From NCBI RefSeq assembly GCF_022829285.1, contig NZ_JAKSYI010000145.1:1-64000 (forward strand): DNA of 64,000 nt, written 5' to 3'. Positions 25,082 to 33,837 of the stretch are shown here, piece by piece. This stretch comes from Methylobacterium sp. J-078. GTDB lineage: Bacteria > Pseudomonadota > Alphaproteobacteria > Rhizobiales > Beijerinckiaceae. Positions within the stretch are counted from its first letter, which is position 1, and every line of letters starts with the position of its first letter. The notes under the pieces were generated by a model. It worked only from the letters and a program-made list of their open reading frames with translations. It searched no databases and was not told the DNA's origin. The position numbers were made by a program, and so were the translations under genes.

Positions 25082-26803
25082 ATGTATTGGCGCCACAGTG
25101 CCGACCTTCTCAAGCCGCTCACGCCCCGCGCAGCCCTGCGTGCCGGCCTGTCCTCCGTGGCGCTCCTCCTCGCCCTCGGTGCCACCGCCATGGGCCAGCA
25201 GGTCCCCACGAGGGCGAGCGAGACTCCGGCCAGGACAGCGGAGCCCCCGGCCAGGACGGTGCAGGAGGCGCCCGCCAGGGCGACCGTGGAGAACCCCGCC
25301 AGGGCGCCCGACGCTCCCGCACGGCCGAAGGTCGAGGCCCTGGTGGCCGCGCCGGCGGCGACACCGGCCGTCCAGGCGATCGTGCCAGGAAGAGGCGACG
25401 CGCCGCCGCCCGTGAAGAAGTCGCGGGAGCTGCCGCCGCTGGTGGTGGCACGGGTCTCCGCCGATCCGGTCCCGACGCTCAGCCCCTCCACCTTCCTCGA
25501 GACCCTGCGCATGGCCGACCGTTACCAGGCCATGGCTGATGCCGGCGGCTGGCCGGCGCTGCCCGTCGACCTCGTGATCAAGCCCGGCGCCAGCCACCCG
25601 GCGATCCCGGCCCTGCGCAAGCACCTGATCCTGGTGGGCGACCTGGCGCCCGAGGCCATGGCGGGCGATCAGCTCGACGCGACCCTCGTCGCGGCGATCA
25701 AATCCTTCCAGGCCCGGCACGGCCTGCCCGAGACCGGGCTGATCGGCCGGCAGACCGTGGCGGCCCTCAACGTGCCGGCGGCGACCCGCCAGCGCCAGCT
25801 CGCCGCCTCAGCCGCGCGCCAGATCGGCTCGAACTTCGCCTATGGCGACCGCTACGTGGTGGTGAACATCCCCTCAGCCACCGTGGAGGCCGTGGACCAC
25901 GGCGTGGTGGTGCGCCGCTACGTGGCGGTGGTGGGCAAGCCCGACAAGGCGACGCCCCGCATCGAGGCCCGCATCACCGACGTGAACCTCAACCCGACCT
26001 GGACCCTGCCGGTCTCCATCATCAAGAAGGAGATCATCCCGAAGATGCGCAAGGACCCCGGCTATCTCGCCCGGGAGCGCATCCGCATCCTCGGCCCCGG
26101 CGGTGTGGAGGTCGACCCCACCGCCATCGATTGGTCGAGCGAGAAGGCGGCGAACTACACCCTGCGGCAGGATTCGGGCCTCGAGAACTCCCTCGGGCAG
26201 GTGCGCATCGACATGCCGAACAAACAGGCGGTCTACATGCACGACACGCCGTCGAAATCGCTCTTCGCCCGCGAAGTGCGGTTCCACTCGCATGGCTGCG
26301 TGCGCGTCGCGCAGGTGAAGGAACTCGCCGGCTGGCTGCTGGAAGGCACGCCCGGCCCCAACGGCGCCGGCTCGACCTGGGGCCCGATCGAAATCGAGAC
26401 CAGCATCGCCACAAACGAGCGCCTTGACATCAAGCTCCCAAAGCAGATTCCCGTGACCTTCGTGTATCTCACCGGCTACGCCACTCCGGACGGCCGCGCC
26501 CATTTCCGCGACGACATCTACGGGATCGACAGCCCGGCGGTGCCGATGCGGGACGTGGCGACGACAGGCGCGATCACGCCAAAGGCGCCCGCTTCCCCGG
26601 CGATCCCGCCGAAGGCCGGCGGGACGGGAGGGGCAGCGATCAGGCCCGGTCCGACGCCTTCCGCGCCGGGCAGGCCCCAGGCTGCCAAGACTCAAGCGGG
26701 CAAGCCCGGAAGCGCCGGCCTCGCTCCCCCGAGGTCCCTGAATGCCGGGCCGGTTCCTCCGGGCCTGATTCCAGCCGGGGCGGCTCGGTCGGTCGTCGAC
26801 TGA
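25082..26803 (+). CDS. L,D-transpeptidase (YcbB/LdtD-like) with peptidoglycan-binding domain
   Basis: This 573-residue periplasmic enzyme forms 3-3 cross-links in peptidoglycan. It has a signal or anchor segment (about residues 14-36), then an Ala/Pro/Arg-rich low-complexity linker with repeated PAR units (about 42-85). A peptidoglycan-binding domain (about 170-235, AIKSFQARHGLPETGLIG) and a YkuD catalytic domain (about 255-450) follow. The catalytic cysteine is Cys406 in HSHGCVRV, with His404. A disordered proline/alanine-rich tail of some 90 residues closes the protein. The start at 25082 is favoured because the longer TTG start at 25028 adds no signal-like sequence. E. coli LdtD is of similar layout and size. 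Confidence 0.88.
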   Translation: MYWRHSADLLKPLTPRAALRAGLSSVALLLALGATAMGQQVPTRASETPARTAEPPARTVQEAPARATVENPARAPDAPARPKVEALVAAPAATPAVQAIVPGRGDAPPPVKKSRELPPLVVARVSADPVPTLSPSTFLETLRMADRYQAMADAGGWPALPVDLVIKPGASHPAIPALRKHLILVGDLAPEAMAGDQLDATLVAAIKSFQARHGLPETGLIGRQTVAALNVPAATRQRQLAASAARQIGSNFAYGDRYVVVNIPSATVEAVDHGVVVRRYVAVVGKPDKATPRIEARITDVNLNPTWTLPVSIIKKEIIPKMRKDPGYLARERIRILGPGGVEVDPTAIDWSSEKAANYTLRQDSGLENSLGQVRIDMPNKQAVYMHDTPSKSLFAREVRFHSHGCVRVAQVKELAGWLLEGTPGPNGAGSTWGPIEIETSIATNERLDIKLPKQIPVTFVYLTGYATPDGRAHFRDDIYGIDSPAVPMRDVATTGAITPKAPASPAIPPKAGGTGGAAIRPGPTPSAPGRPQAAKTQAGKPGSAGLAPPRSLNAGPVPPGLIPAGAARSVVD

Positions 26804-27109
26804 GGGCCTCGCGCCGGTCCCCGCGCCAGCCCCGACAGGGATGCGGCGGACGAAGGCCACCGCGCGTTCGCACGGGCAGACCCCTCCCGGAGATTCGGTG
26901 GGGCCGTCCCTCGGCACCAGCGCCGTGATGACCGAGGGACGACCGGATGGACGCCATCCGCCATCGTTCATACGGGCCGAAGCCGATGACCGGTCGTGGG
27001 TATCACGAGCGTCGAACCGCCCGGATCGCCAAGGACGATCTGTCTCCGGTGCCGGGACAGGTGCATGCCGCGCCTTCGGGCGCCCGATCGCATTCCTATT
27101 CGCGCGTGA
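26804..27109. other. Intergenic stretch without recognisable gene
   Basis: The 306 bases between the L,D-transpeptidase stop and the end of a small membrane protein gene hold no supported gene, RNA or strong hairpin. Confidence 0.45.
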
Positions 27110-27346
27110 TCACCCCGTGCGCGCGCGGATGAGGTAAATGAGCCCGAAGGCCACCAGGGCGAGCGGTCCCATCACGACGAAGGCGAGGACCGGGTGCTCG
27201 GGCCATAAGACGCTCTCGGCCCAGCCGCCGGCTATGGTCACGAGCATGAGGCCCCCGAACGCGACGGCACCGCGCCAATCGGTGAGTTCCCTGCGTCCGG
27301 GATAGAGAGCGGTGAACCAGGTCGGCGGCTTGCGGTCCTTGTCCAT
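27110..27346 (-). CDS. Small two-helix membrane protein
   Basis: A 78-residue protein with a basic N-terminus (MDKDRKPPTWF) and two predicted membrane helices (about 27-45 and 52-72). It ends in RARTG. The layout and charge distribution are those of a genuine inner-membrane protein. It is divergent from another small membrane protein gene, with 43 bases between the starts. I do not recognise a family. Confidence 0.6.
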   Translation of the reverse strand: MDKDRKPPTWFTALYPGRRELTDWRGAVAFGGLMLVTIAGGWAESVLWPEHPVLAFVVMGPLALVAFGLIYLIRARTG

Positions 27347-27389
27347 GCCCGATACCCCTCATACTCCCCTCTCTTGCCAGACTTGTACG

Positions 27390-27647
27390 ATGAGTCGACG
27401 GGAGCAAATCGCCGGGGGCCGCGATCTTCGCATCGTGCGCCTGCTTTGGAAGACGCATCGCAAGTGGCTCATCCTGTGGGGTGAATTCCAGATCGTGGCG
27501 ACCTTCCCGCTCCTTGCCGGATTGTTGGGCGGCACCGATCCCGACAGGGTTCCCGCGCTCCTCGTCTTCTGGCTGGGGGCCGCCACAATCTCGACCCTGC
27601 TCTTTTATCCGTGGCTCACCCATTATCGCGCCCGGCGCGATCGTTGA
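27390..27647 (+). CDS. Small two-helix membrane protein
   Basis: From the ATG at 27390 the protein has 85 residues: a basic N-terminal helix (MSRREQIAGGRDLRIVRLLWKTHRK), two hydrophobic segments (about 28-46 and 54-75), and a basic end HYRARRDR. The positive charges at both ends suggest both termini in the cytoplasm. It is divergently paired with the 78-residue membrane protein. No family recognised. Confidence 0.5.
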   Translation: MSRREQIAGGRDLRIVRLLWKTHRKWLILWGEFQIVATFPLLAGLLGGTDPDRVPALLVFWLGAATISTLLFYPWLTHYRARRDR

Positions 27648-27670
27648 TGGACGGACGCGTTCGTGTGGCG

Positions 27671-28054
27671 TCATCGCGCAAGCAACGGCGCATCGCTCGA
27701 TGGACCGTATCGGCGCCAAGCATCCGCGCAGGCGGGGCCGGGCTGCCGAAGGAAACGATTCTGCAACGCGTCGATCGTCGCCTGAAGCGCAGGCGTGACC
27801 GGCCGCCCGTAGAGCTCCTTTCGCGTCACGTTCTCGGACGAGAGCAGGCTCGCGAGCCGAGGTTCGACGATATGGACGCCACAGGTGGCCTGCGCCATGT
27901 CGAGCGTGAGCAGCATCTCCGTCAGGCGTCGTTCCGCCTGCCCGTCGATGGGCGCGGAACCGACGGAGATCGTCGAGCCGAGGATCAACGCCACCGGGAG
28001 CAGCCACGAGCGCGCCATCGACTCCGCGGGACCCATGCGACGACATGCTGCCAT
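27671..28054 (-). CDS. Small secreted protein of unknown function
   Basis: The start at 28054 has an excellent GGAGGG six bases upstream. The 127-residue product begins with an extended n-region, then a signal-peptide core (SWLLPVALILGSTISVGSA, ending near residue 34). The mature part of about 95 residues is helical, with two cysteines (in ATCGVH and PACADA) that may form a disulphide. It lies 59 bases downstream of the DUF805 gene and may be co-transcribed with it. Family not recognised. Confidence 0.6.
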   Translation of the reverse strand: MAACRRMGPAESMARSWLLPVALILGSTISVGSAPIDGQAERRLTEMLLTLDMAQATCGVHIVEPRLASLLSSENVTRKELYGRPVTPALQATIDALQNRFLRQPGPACADAWRRYGPSSDAPLLAR

Positions 28055-28113
28055 GATACCCTCCAGTCTCGAGTGACGATGCCTGCTCTGCCTCGGCGAC
28101 CCTGGCCGACGGG

Positions 28114-28794
28114 TCAGTTTCGCCCGCTGCGAAACCGGACCCTGGCGTTGCGCAGGAGGGAGATGCCGACGCTGAGGCAAAGAATTCCGATCACGACCGC
28201 AAGCCACCAATGCGCGTTCGGGGCGGTCAGGATCCCTGCAGCCAGCAGCATGGCGCCGAAGAGGCCGACCCAGAGCCCGAACCAGAACAGCAGGAACCAA
28301 TTCGCAGAAGGCAGCGTGTCGGTCAGCCCGGTCAAGGTCTCGATCGCCGCTTCCCCATCCCAGTCGCCGAGGTCCCGCGAGGACGGCCCGGTCCCGTGCT
28401 CGCCGGGCGCCGATGCTTGCGGGACGAACACCCGTCCACGTGGTTCGGCGGACCCGAAGCGGTTCACGTCCGGAGTTCCGCGGGCACGATACATGGCGCC
28501 CCAGATGGGCGGCCAGAGCACCCACCATCCACGATGGTCGAGATCGTGGAGCCTCCGGACAAGCAGGGAGAGACAAGGCAGGGCGTGGAAGACCTGGTTG
28601 ACACGGCGAAAGCCGGTAAACCCGGAGCCCGTCAGACCAACGAGCCCGTCGAGGCAGGCAGCCGCAACGTACAGAATCAGCATCGCGATGCTGAACGCCC
28701 AGAATTCTTCGCGGGTACTACGACCGCGGAACTCCGCGTAGCATCGCAGGCAGGTCAGATACCCCCGTTTCACCCACGCGACGAAACCGAGCAT
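28114..28794 (-). CDS. DUF805 inner-membrane protein
   Basis: The 226-residue protein starts with the DUF805 pattern YAEFRGRSTREEFWAFSI (about 19-36). Membrane helices follow, with the conserved RRLHDLDHRGWW (about 79-90) and a hydrophilic insert (about 103-155). Two more helices precede a basic tail. Members of this family are inner-membrane proteins of unknown role, often found near phage or stress genes. The insert is longer than usual. The start at 28794 follows GGAAGGTGAG. Confidence 0.82.
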   Translation of the reverse strand: MLGFVAWVKRGYLTCLRCYAEFRGRSTREEFWAFSIAMLILYVAAACLDGLVGLTGSGFTGFRRVNQVFHALPCLSLLVRRLHDLDHRGWWVLWPPIWGAMYRARGTPDVNRFGSAEPRGRVFVPQASAPGEHGTGPSSRDLGDWDGEAAIETLTGLTDTLPSANWFLLFWFGLWVGLFGAMLLAAGILTAPNAHWWLAVVIGILCLSVGISLLRNARVRFRSGRN

Positions 28795-28977
28795 CGTGGC
28801 TCACCTTCCGGGAACATCGGTGCGATACATGCGCGGTCTCAGACGTCCGCTTCCGAACGCTGGATCGAGGACTGTTCTCCACCCGTCACGGGTTTCTGCA
28901 CAAGGACAAACGTCGCGATTCTGCCCATCGCGACGCGGGCCGCCGCTGAGCGGGAGGCATCCGGCCAAAGCCCGGCG

Positions 28978-29013
28978 CGAAGAACCCCGCCCGGTGACGG
29001 GCGGGGTTCTTCG
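28978..29013 (-). terminator. Strong hairpin terminator
   Basis: A perfect 16-bp stem pairs 28978-28993 with 28998-29013 around a four-base GTGA loop. It includes AAGAACCCCGCCCG and its complement, so both strands end in a short T-rich part (GGTTCTT). It lies 38 bases past the stop of the acidic protein gene and is the clearest intrinsic terminator in the window. Confidence 0.85.
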
Positions 29014-29051
29014 CAATGTCTGGCGCTCAGGTCACGGGGCGTCCGAAGCGG

Positions 29052-29426
29052 TCAGGAATCGAGGCCGCCATCCTCGTCGATGTCCACGAGGAACACGATG
29101 TCGGCATCGTCCTCCTCGTCGTCCTCGTCCGAATCGTCGTCGGAAGCCTTGTCATCGTTGGAAGCCTGGGCGTGGCGGGCATCCGGCTCGTAGGGTTCGT
29201 CCTCTTCCGAATCGTCCTCCGCGAGGGCGTCCTCGAAGATCTCGGTCTCCTCCTCGGTGGCGGCGCGGATCTTGAGCGGGGAGGTGCCGTTCCACAGCAC
29301 CTTGCCGTCGCTCTTCATGGTCTGGATGTCGTCCTTGAAGCCATCGCAGGTGAAGAGGTCGTTGGCGACCTCCTCGGAGCCGTTGATGACCGCGATGGCC
29401 ACGCCATCGATCTCGAGAGTGAACAT
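29052..29426 (-). CDS. Conserved-looking acidic protein of unknown function
   Basis: The 124-residue protein has a folded-looking N-terminal part (1-60, MFTLEIDGVAIAVINGSEEV) and an extremely acidic stretch (about 68-110) made mostly of Asp, Glu and Ser. A short hydrophobic patch (DIVFLVDID) follows at the end. There is no signal peptide. The acidic tail may bind cations or basic proteins. A well-formed terminator follows, and the gene seems to be a single unit. I do not recognise a named family. Confidence 0.72.
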   Translation of the reverse strand: MFTLEIDGVAIAVINGSEEVANDLFTCDGFKDDIQTMKSDGKVLWNGTSPLKIRAATEEETEIFEDALAEDDSEEDEPYEPDARHAQASNDDKASDDDSDEDDEEDDADIVFLVDIDEDGGLDS

Positions 29427-29514
29427 CGCGAATCCTTATCTCTGTGGCCCGGGGCCGCTGTCCGTGTAGGGGCGAACGCCCGATAGGCCAAGGGTGAACT
29501 CGAAGGCGCCGAGA

Positions 29515-30579
29515 TCAGGCGCCGCCGCTCGCCCGCCCGATGGCGCGCTTGACCACGCCCTGCACGTCGGGGTTCGACAGGAACAGGTCGTGGTTGATCA
29601 GGCCGCCGCCGTAATCGGAGGCGTCGGCCACCCGGACGCCGAGCGCCTCCAGGCGCTCGCGGTCGGCCGCGCCCGCCCGGACGACGCCGCCCGCGATGGC
29701 GCCGGAGAGTTCCAGCGCCCGGTCCTTGGTGGAGGAGATCACCGTGACCTTGGTCACGTCCGGCCCCATGCGTTCGATCGCGCTGGTGAACAGGTCGATG
29801 TCGATGTCGGGGGCCGCGAGCACCACCGCGCCGATGCGGGCCATGGCCGCCTCGCCGGCCTCGGCCCGCAGCATGCGCAGGGTTTCCAGAGTCAGGAGCG
29901 TGCCCATGGAATGCGCGACGATGTTGATGCGCCCGCCGGAGGCCGAATTCGCCAGCGCCTTCAGGAGGTCCTCGAAGCCGTCGCGCGACCAGAGCGCGCT
30001 CTCGCGGTCGTAGCCGTAATCGAAGGTGGCCGCCGCCGAGGGCCAGGTGAAGAGCGCCGAGGCGCCCCGGAAGCGGATGCCGTCCGAGAGCCGGGCCGCG
30101 CTGACGGCCGCCGACTGGAAGCTCTCACGGTAGCCGTGGACGTAGATCAGTACGTCGCGCCCCAGAGCCGCCTGGGCGAAGGCGCCGGCGGCCCCCGGCC
30201 CGGTCTCGACCTGCGGCACCGCCGTCACGGCCCAGTCGCCGGTGACCACCGAGGAGACCTTGCCGATCAGCGAGCGGTCGGGGGCCGACAGGCGAACCTC
30301 GGCGAAGCTGAGGCCGCGCCCGCGCTCGGAACTGAAGAAGGGGCTCTTCGGCGGCGCGCCGACGGGCTTGCGCGTGGTCGCCACGAGCAGGACCGGGCTG
30401 ACGTCGAGGGCGGATTGCCGCTCCGGAGCCCCGCCCACCACCGCATCGGTGACGAGCCCGTCCGCCACGCAGCCGGCGAGCCCCGGCGCGAGGGCGGCCA
30501 CGCCCGAGAGGGCGGCGAACCGCAGCAGGGTACGACGGGTCGGGACTATCGGTCGGGTCGGTCGGTCGGAGCGGATCAT
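29515..30579 (-). CDS. Lipoprotein-type alpha/beta hydrolase (DUF900-like)
   Basis: The 354-residue protein begins with a twin-arginine and lipobox signal: RRTLLRFAALSGVAALAPGLAGC, with the lipid-modified Cys at about residue 37. The mature part has the DUF900 alpha/beta-hydrolase pattern: LIYVHGYRESF, nucleophile elbow AHSMGT, and the acid and histidine in the C-terminal half (VISSTKDRAL, GLINHDLFL). These proteins are predicted esterases or lipases of unknown substrate at the cell envelope. The start at 30579 is chosen from the signal; longer starts only add low-complexity sequence. It is divergent from meaB. Confidence 0.8.
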   Translation of the reverse strand: MIRSDRPTRPIVPTRRTLLRFAALSGVAALAPGLAGCVADGLVTDAVVGGAPERQSALDVSPVLLVATTRKPVGAPPKSPFFSSERGRGLSFAEVRLSAPDRSLIGKVSSVVTGDWAVTAVPQVETGPGAAGAFAQAALGRDVLIYVHGYRESFQSAAVSAARLSDGIRFRGASALFTWPSAAATFDYGYDRESALWSRDGFEDLLKALANSASGGRINIVAHSMGTLLTLETLRMLRAEAGEAAMARIGAVVLAAPDIDIDLFTSAIERMGPDVTKVTVISSTKDRALELSGAIAGGVVRAGAADRERLEALGVRVADASDYGGGLINHDLFLSNPDVQGVVKRAIGRASGGA

Positions 30580-30830
30580 GTCGGGCAAGGCGATCCTGAC
30601 GATGGCGGGCCGGGAGCGGCCCCGGCGTGGTGCTACCCTGTCGACGAGGATCGTGACCATGGCGCGGCGGAAGCGTGACCGTGGCGATGTGGATTGCGGG
30701 CAGAGGGGGCCCTGTGGCGGCACGCCCACAGACGCAGCAGGCCGGGTTTCGGCGCCGCGACGGATCAAGACCGCGCGACGACGGCCCTGCCTCTCGACGA
30801 ATCCCGGCAGGACCGGCAAAGAAGGCAGCC

Positions 30831-31835
30831 ATGGCCCTGTCATCCGCACCCGCCCCTGCCCTCGACATCGATGCCCTGCGCGAGCGGCTGCTTGCCGGGG
30901 ACCGCGCCGCCCTGGCGCGGGCGATCACGCTCGCCGAATCGAAACGGGCCGACCACCGGGCGGCGGCGCGCGCGCTGATCGATGCGGTCCTGCCCCACAC
31001 GGGCACCGCGATCCGGGTCGGGATCACCGGCGTGCCCGGCGTCGGCAAATCGACCACCATCGATGCGCTCGGCGCCAACCTGACGGCGGCCGGGCACCGG
31101 GTAGCGGTGCTGGCGGTCGACCCCTCCTCCACCCGCACCGGCGGCTCGATCCTGGGCGACAAGACCCGGATGGCGCGCCTCGCCCTCGATCCCAACGCCT
31201 TCATCCGTCCCTCCCCCTCCTCCGGCACCCTGGGGGGCGTCGCCGCCAAGACCCGCGAGACCATGCTGCTCTGCGAGGCGGCGGGGTTCGACGTCATCCT
31301 GGTCGAGACCGTCGGCGTCGGACAGTCCGAGACGGCGGTGGCGGACCTGACCGACTTCTTCCTCGTGCTGATGCTGCCGGGGGCCGGCGACGAGCTCCAG
31401 GGCATCAAGAAGGGCATCCTCGAACTCGCCGACATGATCGCGGTGAACAAGGCCGATGACGGCGAGGGCGAGCGCCGGGCCAGTGCGGCGGCCTCGGAGT
31501 ACCGTGCCGCCCTGCACATCCTCTCGGCGCCGAGTTCGACCTGGACGCCGCCCGTGGTCACGATTTCGGGCCTGAACAACAAGGGTCTCGACGGACTATG
31601 GGAGCGAATCGTCGATCATCGCAACAAGCTCACCGCCACGGGCGAGATCGCCACGAAGCGCCGGGCCCAGGACGTGAAGTGGATGTGGGCCCTGGTGCAC
31701 GAGCGCCTGCATCAGCGCCTCGTCGGCTCGGCAGACGTGCGCCGCCAGACGGCGGAGGCCGAGGCCGCGGTCGGGCGCGGCGAATCCTCGCCCGCAGCCG
31801 GGGCGGAGGCCATCGCCACCCTGATCGGCCTGTAA
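30831..31835 (+). CDS. meaB: MeaB GTPase, chaperone of methylmalonyl-CoA mutase
   Basis: MeaB is a G3E-family P-loop GTPase that loads adenosylcobalamin into methylmalonyl-CoA mutase and protects it. The mutase acts in the ethylmalonyl-CoA pathway of methylotrophs. The 334-residue protein shows Walker A GVPGVGKST (about 64-72), the G3E-type VDPSSTRTGGSILGDKTRM, the conserved VETVGVGQSE and the base-specificity NKAD. It closely resembles Methylobacterium extorquens MeaB as I remember it. The start at 30831 follows AAGAAGG and matches the known N-terminus. The peptidase gene starts six bases after its stop. No mutase gene is in the window. Confidence 0.94.
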   Translation: MALSSAPAPALDIDALRERLLAGDRAALARAITLAESKRADHRAAARALIDAVLPHTGTAIRVGITGVPGVGKSTTIDALGANLTAAGHRVAVLAVDPSSTRTGGSILGDKTRMARLALDPNAFIRPSPSSGTLGGVAAKTRETMLLCEAAGFDVILVETVGVGQSETAVADLTDFFLVLMLPGAGDELQGIKKGILELADMIAVNKADDGEGERRASAAASEYRAALHILSAPSSTWTPPVVTISGLNNKGLDGLWERIVDHRNKLTATGEIATKRRAQDVKWMWALVHERLHQRLVGSADVRRQTAEAEAAVGRGESSPAAGAEAIATLIGL

Positions 31836-31841
31836 GAGCGG

Positions 31842-32471
31842 ATGCCCGGCGGCCTGCTGATCACCGGGTTCGGCCCCTTTCCCGGCGTGCCGCGCAACCC
31901 GAGCGCGACCCTGGCCCGCCGCATCGGCGTCCTCGCACGCCCGAAGGTCGGGGGGACCCCGGTGCGGGTGCTGATCCTGCGCACCACCTACGCGGCGATT
32001 CCCGCGATGCTGGAACCGGCCCTGGCCGGGGCGCCGTCCGCGATCCTGATGCTCGGCGTCGCCTCCCGCGCCAGGCGGGTTCGGGTCGAGATCCAGGGCC
32101 GCAACCGCACGAGCCGGCTGTTTCCCGATGCCTCCGGCCGGATCGCGGCGCGCCCGACCCTGGAGCCGGACGGCCCGGCCGCCCGGCGCTCTCCGGCGGC
32201 CCCCTTCGCCTTGGCGAGCCTGCGCAGGAGCGGGATCGCCGCGATCCCTTCGCGGGATGCGGGGCGCTACCTCTGCAACGCCACCTATTTCCGCGCCCTG
32301 CGCGAGGGCCCACCGACGCTGTTCGTGCACATCCCCCTCCCGCCCCGGACCCGGCGGCCGGCAAAGGCATCCGCGCGACCGCAGCGCCAGACCTCCGCGG
32401 AAATCCTCGCCCGAGCCTGCGCGGAGGTGGCGCGCGGCCTCGTGGTACGGGGCCGCGCCGGCGGCCGATAA
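31842..32471 (+). CDS. Pyroglutamyl-peptidase I-like cysteine peptidase (C15)
   Basis: The 209-residue protein has the C15 fold signature at its start (LLITGFGPFPGVPRNPS). Its catalytic residues line up as Glu83 in VRVEIQGRN, Cys145 in RYLCNATYF and His163 in FVHIP. The classic family removes N-terminal pyroglutamate from peptides in the cytoplasm. Here the region around the glutamate is shorter and more basic than in standard Pcp, and the C-terminal region is arginine-rich, so substrate choice may differ. It starts six bases after meaB and is probably cotranscribed. Confidence 0.82.
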   Translation: MPGGLLITGFGPFPGVPRNPSATLARRIGVLARPKVGGTPVRVLILRTTYAAIPAMLEPALAGAPSAILMLGVASRARRVRVEIQGRNRTSRLFPDASGRIAARPTLEPDGPAARRSPAAPFALASLRRSGIAAIPSRDAGRYLCNATYFRALREGPPTLFVHIPLPPRTRRPAKASARPQRQTSAEILARACAEVARGLVVRGRAGGR

Positions 32472-32616
32472 GGAGCGCGACGCGCTCGTTTGCCGGCACC
32501 GGAAGATTTTCATGCCTGGCCTTGGGCCCCTTCGCGCCGTCGGGCGTTCTGTGAACGTCGGATGCGGGCCGACCTCGGACGGGCAGCCCGCATCACCCGC
32601 GTTCAGGAGAGAGACC

Positions 32617-32961
32617 ATGGTCGATACGGATCGCATCGTCGGCGCCGCCAAGGAACTCGGCGGCAAGGTGCAGGGCGCCGCGGGCGACCTCACGGGTTCG
32701 TCGCGCAGCTCGGTCGAAGGCCGCTACCGCGAGGCGGAGGGCCGCGCCCAGGACATCTACGGGCAGGCCAAGGACACGCTCCGGGATGTCGCCGACAACG
32801 TCCAGGATTACGCCGGCGAAGCCTACGATCGGGGCGGCCACTACCTGCGCGATGGGGGCCGCGCCGTCGGCAGCCGCGTCGAGGAGAACCCGTTCATCGC
32901 CCTCGTGATCGCGGGCGCCGTGGGCTACGGCCTCGCGCTCCTGCTGCACGGCCGCCGCTGA
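32617..32961 (+). CDS. CsbD-like stress protein with C-terminal membrane helix
   Basis: The 114-residue protein opens with the CsbD pattern (MVDTDRIVGAAKELGGKVQGAAGDLTG). An amphipathic repeat region follows, then a single membrane helix near the end (about 91-110, NPFIALVIAGAVGYGLALLL), as in YqjD/ElaB (DUF883) proteins. The start follows AGGAGAGAG. Such proteins are abundant under stress and may tether to the inner membrane; the precise role is unknown. It stands alone and converges on the 3-hydroxybutyrate dehydrogenase gene. Confidence 0.8.
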   Translation: MVDTDRIVGAAKELGGKVQGAAGDLTGSSRSSVEGRYREAEGRAQDIYGQAKDTLRDVADNVQDYAGEAYDRGGHYLRDGGRAVGSRVEENPFIALVIAGAVGYGLALLLHGRR

Positions 32962-32970
32962 ACGAGCGAT

Positions 32971-33028
32971 CACGTCCGCCCGCCGGACGTGCCGGCTTGG
33001 TCCTCCGCCCCGCGCGGGGAGGAGGACC
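32971..33028. terminator. Two consecutive hairpins between convergent genes
   Basis: The first stem pairs 32971-32978 with 32984-32991 (CACGTCCG, perfect). The second pairs 32999-33011 with 33016-33028 (13 bp, one mismatch, four-base loop). They sit between the stops of the CsbD-like gene and the dehydrogenase gene and can serve both directions. Confidence 0.65.
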
Positions 33029-33051
33029 GGTTTGATCAGGGACCGCGTCGC

Positions 33052-33837
33052 CTACTGCGCGGTCCAGCCGCCATCCATCGCCATGTTGGCGCCGGTGATC
33101 TGGCTCGCCGCGTCGGAGGCCAGGAACACCGCCAGCGCCGCGACCTGATCGATGGTCACGAATTCCTTGGTGGGCTGCGCCTTCAGCAGCACCTCGTTGA
33201 TGACCTCGTCCTCCGTCATCCCGCGGGCCTTCATGGTATCGGGGATCTGGCTCTCCACCAGGGGCGTCCAGACGTAGCCCGGCGAGATGCAATTGACCGT
33301 GATGCCGTGGGTGGCGAGCTCGAGGGCCGCGGCCTTGGAGAGGCCGACGAGGCCGTGCTTGGCCGCCACGTAGGCCGACTTGAACGGCGAGGCGACCATC
33401 GAGTGGGCCGAGGCCGTGTTGATGATCCGGCCCCAGCCGCGCTGCTTCATGCCGGGAATCGCCGCCCGCATGGTGTGGAAAGCCGAGGACAGGTTGAGCG
33501 CCAGGATCAGGTCCCACTTCTCGACCGGGAAATCCTCGATCGGCGAGACGAACTGCATGCCCGCATTGTTCACCAGAATGTCGAGGGAGCCGAAGGTCTC
33601 CTCGGCAAGCTTGACGAAACCCTCGATCTCGGCCGGCTTCGTCATGTCCGCGCTCGAATGGATCGCCTTGACGCCGAACGTGGACTCGATCCCGCTGCGC
33701 GCCGCCTCGATGTCCTCCGGCTTGCCAAAGCCGTTGAGGACGATGTTGGCGCCTTGGGCCGCGTAGGCCCGCGCCATGCCGAGGCCGATTCCGCTGGTCG
33801 AGCCGGTGACGGCGGCGGTCTTGTTCTTCAGGGTCAT
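33052..33837 (-). CDS. bdhA: D-3-hydroxybutyrate dehydrogenase
   Basis: The 261-residue SDR enzyme interconverts 3-hydroxybutyrate and acetoacetate with NAD, a step in polyhydroxybutyrate use. It has TGSTSGIGLG (10-19), NNAG (LVNNAGMQF), Ser in INTASAHS and the catalytic YVAAK. The features typical of this subfamily are present: SAHSMVASPFKSAYVAAKHG, and ISPGYVWTPLV with the C-terminal MAMDGGWTAQ. Together these support the 3-hydroxybutyrate assignment over a generic SDR. The start at 33837 has GGAG upstream. It stands alone. Confidence 0.9.
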   Translation of the reverse strand: MTLKNKTAAVTGSTSGIGLGMARAYAAQGANIVLNGFGKPEDIEAARSGIESTFGVKAIHSSADMTKPAEIEGFVKLAEETFGSLDILVNNAGMQFVSPIEDFPVEKWDLILALNLSSAFHTMRAAIPGMKQRGWGRIINTASAHSMVASPFKSAYVAAKHGLVGLSKAAALELATHGITVNCISPGYVWTPLVESQIPDTMKARGMTEDEVINEVLLKAQPTKEFVTIDQVAALAVFLASDAASQITGANMAMDGGWTAQ

